Below, piece by piece: positions 10,585 to 21,012 of a stretch of DNA of 64,000 nt (the first letter of the stretch is position 1; each line of letters starts with the position of its first letter). Source of the stretch: Sanguinoderma infundibulare (lineage: Eukaryota; Basidiomycota; Agaricomycetes; Polyporales; Polyporaceae); contig JAVLRN010000009.1 of NCBI GenBank assembly GCA_032821775.1, positions 1,860,001 through 1,924,000 of the forward strand, written 5' to 3'. The position numbers and the translations under genes are program-made. The notes below the pieces were generated by a model. The model did no database searches. It saw only the letters and a program-made list of their open reading frames with translations, and had not been told where the DNA came from.

Positions 10585-12681
10585 CGCGGCGTTGGTGATG
10601 GATGGCGACAAAGTGAGAACAGTACTTGCCATACTGAGCGATGACGTCATGTGAGTATACCAGAGCCGCGAGCGTGCTAGCATCCTCCAATACGACCAAA
10701 CAATTCGCTATCGACGGCTCATAAGGCAGCCACTACCTGGGAATGTTACTCGGAGTGGTTAACGTCCTAGGCTAGTCACACCTGGGCTAGGATGTTCCGC
10801 AATGATTACCGGCGCCCGCGGAGAAGACAAGACCGGGGACATAAGATAGGGCTCAATCAAAACTGACTATGTCACGTGATGGATTTTGTCACTCTTGGCG
10901 GGGAAACCCGTTTGCAAGGGATAGTATATCTCAGGTCAAGGGACCTGTATTAAAAATCGGAAACCTGAGGATAATCAGCGCGCTGATTCACTACAGCGGG
11001 TTATTACTTGCTTTCGGCTCCGCGCATACTCCGTGCGCGTGCCCTTGTCTCGCGTGCCACTACTTAACCGCAGATGGCCGCCCGTCTATATGCGTGGCGA
11101 TACGAGGAGTCTAGAAGCAATGCCATCAGTATGACACTCCTTGCGCGAAACGTTAAGCCTTCAGCCGTGTCTCCAATTGTTCATCGCTCGTTGGCAGAAG
11201 CAGCGTTGAAGTTCTCACTACTTATTTTTATTGTGGGAGACTGCTGCTACGCCTTGCGGAGGAGCGAGGACCGAGCATCAAGTCGGAACCGCCCAAACCC
11301 CACAGTTTCCCATGCGCCCACAAACTTCCATACCAACCGGAAGGGATGGGGGCCATTTCTAGAAGCGCCTTATCATTGTCCAGATTACCGGGTTGACTGG
11401 CACAGGCGCAGGCGACCGGCCCAGCGCGGGCAAGGGCTGGACAATGACTCGGACGACGTGGAACCCTCGGAGGAACTCAGGGCATCTTGCCTGCCATGAA
11501 CGACGATGGCCTCCCGACGTATACTAAGTGACGTCCAGGCGCACTATCGAGCCCTAGCGGAGCTAAGGCAGAACTTTACAACATTAACGAATGACCAGCA
11601 GGATATCCATCAATTGTTCAAGACTGCCGCTGCGGAGCTCCGGCCTCGTGGTAGCGCGAAACACCTCAGACACGGGCACGAAGGACGTCATTCGGAGAGG
11701 GCGCGACGGCTTTGATTTGACTTTCCTGAACGCTCGAAGGCTTCGAGTCGCGACCTGCAGGTCCTGTACTCAATATGCTTCCGCTTGAGCCCTGCAGCTA
11801 TTAGGTTTTCTGGATTCCGAGATAGAAAAGCTCTTATAAAGTAACGGATCTCGTGAAGTAGACGAACACCTGTACATTGAGGCAAATATAGAGCACAATG
11901 AACACAAGACAGATGATTCTCGCCTGCTAGGCCGCGTCGTCGTCGTCGGTCGAGTCATCTAGGATGTCCGAAGGTATTTATCTTTACAGCGGATCAGAAG
12001 TTGGCATTCGGTCAGGTAGTAAATCTGCTTCGCTAATGTGTACATTCTATGCCCATAGTCAAAAACATTATCATTGCACGGCAACGTTCCGTCTGGAACC
12101 CGTTGGCCCGTCTTCCCCGTCTTCGGGTGGAAGTATCGCCATACCCGACGATGTACAGTCACTGGCAGTCAGACGTACGTTCAAAAATGCCTGGGATCTT
12201 TCTCTTGTTACTGATTCGCACCTTGGCAGTGAATGGAACTATATGGACTTGGTTGAGCACCGTAAGCTCACTTGCCTCGGGCCTTGCCCACTCTAATTCA
12301 CTATTCGATTTAGTGACCTTGGTCGTTGAAGACGCCATTAGTTCGGAAGGTGACGATACGTCCCCTCCGGATTTTGAAGTTTCATTCCAGGATGTCAGTT
12401 GCACGGTTGAGACGTAGTTGGCACTGTTTCTTGGAGCTTGTTTTCCACCACTCTGATCATGTTTTTTTTTCTGGACCGCAAGTCCGCCTATGCTGTTATT
12501 GATAGCTATTGTGTACGCCTTCTGTCGTTGCGAATATGGGAGACAATGTATATGACGTGCTGTGGTACCTATGCTATTCAGAGTCGTCCCATTCTGTCGC
12601 TTACGAAGCATTGGGCGGCGCACATTACCATTGACTTGTTATACATCCAACCGTCGGTATACTACCACCTAGCACCGGAGT
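10585..12681. other. 2.1-kb gene-poor spacer upstream of the reductase
   Basis: The spacer lies between two minus-strand genes (reductase start 10584, protease stop 12682). The reductase promoter must be at the left end. Only short open frames occur; one doubtful coding candidate (11964-12417) is listed separately. I recognise no transposon protein, terminal repeat or tandem array. Confidence 0.4.
11964..12417 (+). CDS. Doubtful small gene, possibly spliced
   Basis: Two overlapping open frames can be joined by a GTACGT..TTGGCAG intron (about 12176-12229) in compatible phase, ending at TAG near 12417. The hypothetical C-terminus contains NGTIWTWLST and DAISSEGDDTSPPDF. No domain is recognised, no convincing start is evident, and the minus strand of the same interval is also open (12159-12623). 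This could be a lineage-specific gene or noise; expression data would be needed. Confidence 0.2.
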
Positions 12682-15600
12682 TCACGCCTGGATGCCGATG
12701 ACGGGGCTCAACCAGCTCTCGTAGTCCGCCTCCTTCGTCGGGTTACCCGTGACCTTCAGCGCACGGAGCAGAATGCGGTACGCGCCGTTCGGAATCGTCG
12801 TCCCGTTGGCAAATTGCGGCACAGAGAACGCGAGCAGGTTGAAGCCCGTGCCGTCCTAAACAGCCCAAAGGTCGGTGTTCAGCCTCGAAATAGAGGAGCA
12901 AAGCGCGGCGGGCGACGTACATTCTGGTTCGAGTTGCGCGGCAGGTAGTCCGCCTCGAAGAGCGCGCCGAGCGTCCGCACCTGCGCGAACGTCCCCGAAT
13001 CGACGGCCTGCGGGAAGCTGAAGATCGACCGCTCGAACACGTGTTTGCCCTCCTCCTCCTCCCTCCCCTCGAGCCCGTCCGAGGAGCGCCTGCTGAGGGT
13101 CGCCTTGAGGGAAATCTTCGCGTCTACCAGGTCGAACCGGAGTATCGGGGTTCCAAAGTTCAGACGCATGACGAGCGACGGGAAGTCGTTGTTGACGAAC
13201 GTATAGTTCTGGGTGTTGTTGGTGAAGTCGCCGTTGGCGTCGATGAGCGATGGCAGCGGCACTCCAAAGAAGACGGACGACGTGTCGACGACCTGCACGT
13301 CCTTGAGCGCCGCGGCGAGGCCGAGATACGCGACCTGGTAGCTCTCGTCGGCGTTCGCGACCTCGAGGAAGCCGGAGAAGGCGGGGAGGTCCGCCTGATC
13401 GAGACCCGAAGGCGGCGCGATCACGACATTGACATCTTGAGATTCACCTGGGCCCACAGTGAAGAATTTAGGTGTGAACTTCACGGACGCAGTCGTCGCG
13501 GAAAGCGGCACGGGTCCGACCGCCGCGAAGCCCTATATCGCAGTGTAAGTGCAAGCCAGGGACACAACGAATGCGACGAACCTGCTGGAAGGTCAGCGCA
13601 GTGCCGGCGGGGATGTGACTGATATTAAAGCTCTTGCTGTCATTGCCCTGGTTCCTCACAGTGAAGGTGTGGCTGCCACATGATCAGCACAAACTGCAGG
13701 ACACGCGACTCGAAGCGCTCACGATGCTAGGAAGTGTGCAGTGTCGTTGGTGATGAGCTGCGTCGGCGAAATCAAGACATCCGTATGGACGGCCTTGAAC
13801 GCGTCGACCAACCCGGCACCCTGCTGAGTCAGAGTCTGGAGCGGGTCGCCGTCGGTCTTGCTGGAGGGCACCCGCTGCGCAGTGCTCTCGAGGAGCGAGC
13901 GCGCGATGCGGCCGACCTCGCGCGTCGCGCCACGGGTCTCCAAGATGAGCGCAGAGACACCAGCAATAAAGGGCGTCGCCATCGACGTGCCGGAAAGGAC
14001 GGCGAAGGTGCCGAGAGGGACGGGAAACGTCGAGAGGATGTTGCCACCAGGAGCCGCGATCGCGGGCTTGAAGAAGAAGTCGTTCGTGGGGCCGTAGGTC
14101 GAGAAGTTGGAGATGAGGCCACCGTGCGGGTCGGGGAAGCCAGTGCTCGCACCGGACTGGGGGAAGGAGACAGCGACAGGCGCACCAGCAACGAATTGTT
14201 GGGCAAGCTAAAGGTGTGTTGATGGTGAGGAAAGGCAATGTTGTCAAACCACATCAGGATACGTACGAAGACGCCATCAGCAGCTTGGATGAGAGTGGCA
14301 GTGAAGTTTCCGGTTTCTATGGAAGAAAAGCCATTTCCGTTGCTGAAGGGGAAAAGGGCCGGTTCAGGAAACGATTAATCAGAGGATAACCCTGCACGCA
14401 CTCGTAGATGAGAGTAACATTACCACCCTTGGCCGCGACGTTCGTCAACTTCTGCACCTAAAAGCACATATTCAGCCTCTGGCGGAGCCCCCAATCAGGT
14501 ATATTTACAAACTCACGAAAGTGCAAGTCCCACGACGGACAAGAACGACGAACCCTGACAGATCGGGAGTGTCGGCGGGAAGGGGGTTGCACGCATCGTC
14601 GGCGACAGTTGTATCATTGCTGGTCGCATAGATCGGCCGGATGCCCTCAACAGGGAGTGGTAGCGCGCTGAAGTACGTGATGGGGTCGTGGGTGACGCCA
14701 TGCACGGTGAGGTTCTGGAGGGGGACGACGGTGTTGTCCACAGACGCGACGGAGATCGCGGAGATCGCGTTACCGGGGCTCGAGGAGTACCACGAGCCGA
14801 TCGCCCCTTCATTACCTATATTCGTGAGATCCGGTCAGTTACAAAACTGTAGGGGCTGAGATGATCGACGCGAGACGTACCCGCCGCGATCGTGACAATC
14901 CGCCCAGTGGCCGCAATCCGACTCGAAACCACTGAGCTGGAGGACTCAGTCCAGCCATCGGGGCCGCCAATAGACATAGTGAGAATGTCGTTGCCGTCCT
15001 TGACACCAAGCAGCAGCGCCTCGATGAGAACTGCCAAGGGAAAGGCACAACGCCAGGGGAATCAGTATCGCACTCGGGCAGGCGATGTACACCGAATGCT
15101 CACTGTCGTCGGGAACGGTACCCGTGCATCCAAAGACCCTATATGCGTTGATCGAGGCCTCATACGCAACGCCGCTAATGTTGAATGGATTTCCCGGGTC
15201 AGCGCCGATGATACCCTGCAATTACACGCGTTGAGAGCTTGGCAAGCGAAGATCCGCAAAAACGAGATGCGTACCGCGACGTGTGTGCCGTGGCCGTTAC
15301 ACTGGTCGAGCGGATCGGGACCAGGGACGGGCGTGTTGGTACCTGTGCAGCATAGTGAGCTTTATTGCTGTCCGGTACCCGGCGATTTGGGAGTAAGGAG
15401 TACCATCTGCGCAGTATGTTAGCATTTGGGCATTTGGGTTCTCAGCGAGGGGACTAACTAAAAGCGTTTCCGACAAAATCGAAACCCCCAATGACCTTGT
15501 TGCCAGGACCGAAAGCGCCGCCGAGGTAGGGGTTGGTGTAGTCAATGCCGGTGTCGATACTGGAAATAAATAAATCAGAATGACTACAGAAACGCCGTTT

Positions 15601-16449
15601 AAATGTCCTAATGTACATTCCGATCTTGATGCCTTTTCCCAAGATTCCTTCGGCGTGGAGCTTGTCGACATTCTATTCCACGTAAAGAGAGGTCCGTCAG
15701 CTCTGTGCTTGGAAGGAGAAGAACTCCTAGGAACTCTCACCGTCATAATGTGGGTGGACTCGGAGTCAGGAGGGACCTCTGGATCGCTGACATCGGTGAC
15801 TGGGTGCTTCTTGACGGGCCTAATGATCATATTGCCCATCGGTGCCTCTTCAGAAAGGGGGAAGGCAGTGAATAAACTTACTTGGGAGCGGGAATGAGAG
15901 TAACTGGGCGAATAGCCTTTACGCCGGGAATGTCGAGTACTTTTGCGGCATCCTAGTAGTGGTCACCTGACGCTCAGCCAAAATATCTTCCAGTGTATCT
16001 GGCACATAACGCACTTGGGCATTCTGATCGCAATATTAGGCTAAGTCCTCAGGGAGAGGATCGGGCGCCGGAGGAAGCACTCACGTCCAAAGTCAACACA
16101 GAACCCAGGAACAGGCCAGGCGAGTCAAACTCCTTGTCCACCGTGAAACCAAGCTCCCTCTTCCGGAGGTGCTCATAGACAATGTCGTGGGACTGCACAT
16201 GCCGCTTTGGGTAAGCTCGGAGCAAAAGAGGACCGATGGAAAGACCGTAGAAGGACGCACCCTGCGCGTGTCCAACTCGCGCTTGCCGGGGATGTTCTGC
16301 GCGCTATCGACCTCGACGATGAACTTGTTAGGGACCGTGTTCCCGAACGTCGTGGACCGGTTAATGTCAGAAGACGAGAACTTGGTACCCAGAGCGACGC
16401 CGGTCACGGCGAGCAGCGGAAGAAGAACTGAAGCCATAGACGGCGCCAT
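12682..16449 (-). CDS. Secreted subtilisin-like serine protease with PA domain, 915 aa
   Basis: Intact S8A subtilase. It is read from ATG 16449 through about 17 exons: 16261-16449, 16085-16204, 16015-16023 (9 nt), 15882-15952, 15741-15819, 15617-15672, 15459-15559, 15275-15342, 15104-15215, 14881-15030, 14517-14815, 14402-14457, 14267-14342, 13723-14207, 13582-13672, 12921-13532 and 12682-12855. The sum is 915 codons plus stop. A signal peptide (SVLLPLLAVTGVAL) and I9-like propeptide lead. The triad is Asp177 in SIDTGID, His226 in CNGHGTHVA and Ser537 in LSGTSMATPF. A protease-associated domain (residues about 330-450, VVLVRRGTCTF) sits between His and Ser, and an Fn3-like C-terminal region follows. 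This is the layout of fungal minor extracellular proteases. Residues around 208 are uncertain because the 116-nt interval 15343-15458 may hide a tiny exon. A damaged inverted copy lies at 51361-54667. Confidence 0.93.
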
Positions 16450-17708
16450 ACGACGGATGGACGCGAGACGAGACGAGCAGGCGTTACACCGCGCTAACGT
16501 TGAGGGAGCCTTGTCCGCACAGAGCAACTCTTATACCTCCGCGGCCTGCCCCGCATCCGCTCGCTTCCATTAGAACAGGAGGGCCCCCTGAGGGCTGAGA
16601 CGTCCGCGAGACTGCAACGACGCGTCGGGAGGCAAGGCCGTGGGAGGGAAAGCGCTATCTCCGTAAGACCTTGATTGGAAGCAAGTTCTTCGCACGCGAA
16701 GTGAGTTTTCGGCGGAGACAGAGTGCGCCGGAAGTGATCGCGGCAGGTCAAAGTCCGCTTGGCGACAGGTTGGCCCATTATGGTCCCGACAGTCATCAGT
16801 TTCGTCTTTGGGCGCAATCCTGTGGTGTGCGAGAGGCATAGGCCAGGCCGGGCCATTGAACCTATACATGTGGTCAACATACAAGCTTGCAATGCTCTGA
16901 ATGGCGATGGAGATGAGAGCATACATCTGAGCGAACACTTTAGTGCACCGTGTTCCCAGGGGCGAATGCATGGCGGAGATAGACTGTTCGAAAGAATGGG
17001 ATACGGGGTGGAATGTTCGCAGCCATTGTTCATCCTTTAGACTAAGTGAAACCATGTCCAAGTTGGGTCGAGAGTTGTGGCAAAGACGTGGCAAAGCCGG
17101 CGGATGCAGCCAGATCGACAAGCGACGTGGTCGTATAACGCCAACTTTGGCCTGAACCCAGCGCCTGACGCGCTAGCGTTGACGACTCGGCAATTCCTAT
17201 GGGCGCTACTTTTCGCCCCATACCTCCTCGGGACTGCGAAGCAAACAGTACTGACCCACGGCCAAATTGGTTGTTCTTTCAACATTCAGAACACTCATGT
17301 TGGACTTCACCTGCAACAACGTCGGGCGCCGGTCAGAAACGCACGGAGCGTAAGAGCAGTCGGTCTTACAGATGCTCGCACCGTGAAGACTGCCCCAAGT
17401 TGGTACACCAAACTCTTCGTCTACCGTAGTGGTGATGCCAAGCAACTATTCTTCTCCTTGGGGCCAAGTTTTTAGCCTTGATAGGTCATCGGAGGCCATC
17501 GGCCGCTCGATGCACCCGCTGAAGAGGATGCAGCATAACCTCCGGTGATTCGTTGCAGATTCGTTGCCAAGGCGTCCTGGGACCAACTGCTGGGGCACAT
17601 CAACTTCCTAACGTCAACAAATGTCAGATTGCAGGAGTTTCAATCTCCAGAGAGAATACTTGACCACATTTCTAGACCGTCACCTCTTCATCCGCCGGAT
17701 ATTTATCG

Positions 17709-17980
17709 CCCCTAACAGGATGGACCCCGGGGTCCGACGTCCGCCAGGCTGAGGAACGTCGCGCAGCGGTGCACCAGCTGGTCGATAATGAGGTCTGGAA
17801 GGTTCTGCGTGCGCGAGAGGTACGTGTAGTCGAGCTTGGGGCCGGGATGGGTCCCGGGGTCGTATCGCCAGCTGATCCCGGGTGACGGGGGGGAGAGGGG
17901 GCGGCGCCGGGTTTGCGAGCCACGGGAACAGCCGGAGTGGGAGCTTGGACTTGTGCGGAAGGGGTACGATCAGTTTGCAT
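17709..17980 (-). pseudogene. Possible remnant of a protein-coding gene
   Basis: One minus-strand frame reads like a natural C-terminal exon (segments WRYDPGTHPGPKLDYTYLS and DLIIDQLVHRCATFLSLAD, ending soon after). A different frame supplies the upstream ATG at 17980 followed by an Ala/Pro-rich stretch. No splice pair clearly joins them, and nothing gene-like lies upstream. I do not recognise the family. It may be a decayed gene or a short spliced gene whose start I missed. Confidence 0.25.
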
Positions 17981-18135
17981 GATTCGTGGAATGCCAGTCG
18001 CAGCCCGCGTTTGCAGACAGCAAGTTCACGATTCCGGCGGTGAGGTTGCAGCTGCGTATCACGAAGGTGAGCGGAGGGGGAAGGAAATGCTCAGGCATGG
18101 ACGTCGCCATGTCGCTCGAGGAACGGTCCGGATGC

Positions 18136-18215
18136 GAGTAACTGCATGCGAGTCTGAGTAACTGCGTGCGAGAGTGAGATACTGCATGCGAGTGTTACAT
18201 ACTGCATGCGACGAG
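18136..18215. repeat. Four tandem copies of a 20-bp unit
   Basis: Units begin at 18136, 18156, 18176 and 18196. The shared core is ACTGCATGCGAG with a variable flank (GAGTA, GAGTA, GAGAT, TACAT). Each core holds GCATGC or GCGTGC. It is a minisatellite about 690 bp upstream of the cupin start. Function is unknown. Confidence 0.75.
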
Positions 18216-18903
18216 AGAGATGGAATAGGTTATGCATGGCGACATCGCAGTGCTTGGACGGGTCCGCGAGCTCGCCGACGGTGACGAGGCAACTCGTCTG
18301 TGGTGAAGGGAATAAGTGAAGGATGGTAGCCTAGGCCTGAGTGTGACTTTCCGTCGGGAGAGGACGAGGACAAGGGAGTTACAGGAAGCGCCCATCCACG
18401 ACAAGGTTAATTGGACCGTTGCGACGTTAGAGTTTGTGCATGATCTTCCTTGCTTTTGCTAACCAGCTTCACCGACAGATGAAGCCAAGTTATTTGGACG
18501 ACCGTACCATGCATTGTTGTCCTGCTCTTGGGTAGTACGCAAGTACTGTATGATGATGTGTGGTGACCGAGCTTCGAGACTAGTTATAGACATGCTGTCC
18601 TGACAAATGTGACGGATGACTTCGAGATCAGTTACGGCGATTTGAAAGAAGCTGGAAAGAGGGCCTCTACCTTTCGATCGCGGCATTCGTCCTCTCCACA
18701 GAGCATCTATAAGCATCGAGGGGAACGGCTGGGAGGGATGACGCAAACGACGACATCGCAATACCCTGAACCGCCGGTATATAGGAACTCCCCCGCCACA
18801 GAATGCACCGTTAACCCTGTCCGCATCTTCTGCCTCCAGTTCGCCACTCGCTATAACCACGGTCGCCTTGCGCATCATATCCCTGACCTCCAGAACGTTC
18901 GCC

Positions 18904-19582
18904 ATGTCCCACTTCAAGCCGAACACTGAGCCCCCGGAGACGGTCACAATCCTCAAGGGCATCTACCAGAAGGCGTCTGAAAATACCAAGTTCAGGCGCG
19001 TGCTCTGGACCGGACGCAACAGCCAGCTCGTCATCATGTCCATCCCTGTCGGCGGGGAGATCGGCGAGGTGAGCCATGCGTGTCTGGATAAGGTGTGTGC
19101 ATGCACTCACTGGGGGTTACAGGAGAGGCACAGCGTCGACCAGCACCTCAACTTCATATCCGGTATGGCCACAGCCATTATTGACGGGGAGCGGGTAGGT
19201 ACACGGGCGCATATGTCGAGACGCTATGTCGCTGAGAGTGCGTACGTAGGAGGCGATCAACCCCGGTGACGTTGTGATCGTTCCTGCAGGCACGCTACAC
19301 AACGTGAGTGGATTATACTTCCGTGGAATTGTGGGCGCATGCACTCACCCGACGCACGTAGTTCAAGAACAGCGGCCAGACCCCACTCATCCTCACAACG
19401 GTGAGTCGTTCACTCCCAACGTCTGAGTCACTTTCGGTAGAAAATGACCTCTGATTTAGGTGTACGCGCCCGCTGAGCACAAGGCCGACACTGTCCACGA
19501 CACTAGGGAGCAGGGCGAGAGACTCGAGGATGAAGGGAAGGATGAACCTCCGTCGTGGGCGAAGACTCCCATTGCAGAGTGA
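18904..19582 (+). CDS. Small single-domain cupin protein, 150 aa
   Basis: Five exons (18904-19068, 19123-19194, 19250-19303, 19362-19400 and 19460-19582) with introns of 54, 55, 58 and 59 nt give 150 residues. The two cupin motifs are visible: GGEIGEERHSVDQHLNFISG, with the metal-type His and Gln, and NPGDVVIVPAGTLHN, with Pro-Ala-Gly and a metal-type His. The pattern HxxxDQxLxxxxG resembles the mannose-6-phosphate-isomerase-like or RmlC-like cupins, but substrate and reaction are unknown. The C-terminal 40 residues are charged (Glu, Asp, Lys), ending KTPIAE. An in-frame upstream ATG at 18868 would add 12 residues; 18904 gives the more usual N-terminus. It converges with the glutaredoxin gene, 140 bp away. 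Confidence 0.9.
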
Positions 19583-19722
19583 CAAGAAGCCATCGAGTTT
19601 GTACGGACGTAGTTTGTCAGAAGATACCAGAACCAAAGCGACAGACATGGAAAGGAACACTTTCGCCTATCGTACAACACGTGGGTGCGCTACATGGGAT
19701 CAGTCGTATTCAACTTACGGAG

Positions 19723-20582
19723 CTATGTTTCCGTCCTTGTCGTCACTGGCTTTTCAATGGGACCCTTGACGCTCAGTCCAGCTTCCTCCAGCAGCCTCTT
19801 AAGTCGGTGCTCGTCGTGCAACTTGGCGATGTCGTCTGAGCCTCCTATTGAACTTCCCTGTTTCCGCCAGTCACGAAGGTGCACAAATGTCGAGTGGTGT
19901 GAAGAACATACCTTGAGAATGACATTTGGGACGGTATTCCGGCCGGTCAATCTTGCAAGGATCGCTTGCACCTGAGGCCCGTCGGAGCGAATGTTTAACT
20001 CCACAACCTTGGGAGCTGGTGTAATGTCGTAGGAGGCCAACAGCGCCTTCGCCCTCTGAGAATACCTAGCACACGACCTCGTCAAATGAACGCTCTCACG
20101 CCGAATCACGGGAAGAACACTCACGGGCAGGTGGTCTTGCTGAACACGACAAGCGGATATTGCTCCTTGAGCCTCTTCATATGCTCGTCCCACTCGTAGT
20201 TCCCGTCAGGCGAATAGACCCTCAAGTCGACCGGCTTCTCAGTCTCGACTTGGACACTTCCCAAGCCCTTGACGCGGATCGAGCCGCCGTCCTCGTCGAG
20301 TTTGCGCTCCGAGTGGGCAGTGATGAAGTGCAGGAGCGCGTCGAGCTCGCGGACCTTGGCGTCTGCCTTGGCCTGCGCGACGCGGCCCGCGCGGGAGGAG
20401 TCGGGGGAGAAGCCCATGTCCTTGAGGGACTCGGAGAGGGAGAGCGACGAGAGGAAGGAGGGAGGGCCGTACCGCGCGAGGTAGTAGATGGAGGCGATTG
20501 TGAGGAAGAGGAGTGTCCAGAGCATGCGGCGGCGGCGGTAGGATGAGCCTGTCCACGGCCGCGTCTTCATCGACTTCTCCAT
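19723..20582 (-). CDS. Membrane-anchored monothiol glutaredoxin (Grx6/Grx7-like), 248 aa
   Basis: Exons 20125-20582, 19912-20065 and 19723-19857 give 248 residues. The N-terminus has a basic cytosolic tip (SSYRRRR) and one transmembrane helix (LWTLLFLTIASIYYLARYG), then a linker of about 100 residues and a glutaredoxin fold. Its active site CPYS is made across the first intron (KTTCP / YSQRAK). TVPNVILKG (glutathione-binding, cis-Pro) and SIGGSDD complete the family pattern. Yeast Grx6 and Grx7 have this layout and work in the ER/Golgi lumen with glutathione; the same role is inferred. The gene is divergent from COG2, itself a Golgi-trafficking gene, over 430 bp. Confidence 0.92.
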
Positions 20583-21012
20583 TGCGGCGGAGATGCAGAT
20601 GTGTGAATGTGAGTTCTGAGTGACACCCTAGTACGAAGAAGGTCGTCGTGGGGCAGGGGAGGCGTCCAGCAGGTCGCAGCGAGGCTTATATAGGTTGCCA
20701 GGCGCGTCAATCTGGTGCTGGACAGATAGCGCAGGCTGTCTGGGAAACGTGAGGCGACGGTCGAGGCGGACGTGGGGAAGAGGTCGAGACGAGCAGCAGT
20801 CGCAACGAAATGGTGGCCATTGAAATAATAATACGACAGCCGCGAGGCAGTGACTTGTCCACGAGACTCCCCATTGCCTTTTCAGGGGCAATTCTGTCAC
20901 GTGTATACGAAGCGTAAGTAGCCCGACCTGAGGTGGCGGGCGCATCGTGCTCAACGCCATTGCCAACGAGGACAAGGCCTGACTGCCTCTGGCTGTCTGG
21001 GCGACCCGCTTC
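20583..21012. promoter_or_regulatory. Divergent promoter region, glutaredoxin / COG2
   Basis: 430 bp separate the two outward-pointing start codons. The stretch contains TCACGTG (E-box-like core CACGTG) near 20897 but no clear TATA box. Shared regulation is inferred from position only. Confidence 0.45.

Larger units (their letters stand above)
16450..18903. other. 2.5-kb gene-poor spacer upstream of the protease
   Basis: The spacer contains the protease promoter at its left end, a possible gene fragment near 17.67-17.98 kb and a 4 x 20-bp tandem repeat at 18136-18215 (both listed separately). The rest shows only short discordant open frames. The right 400 bp should hold the promoter of the cupin gene. 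Confidence 0.4.

Noticed and set aside
17385..17400. 16-bp match AGACTGCCCCAAGTTG also at about 56361-56376, as a dispersed repeat
   Set aside because: The similarity stops at both ends. One such match is expected by chance between both strands of a 64-kb window.
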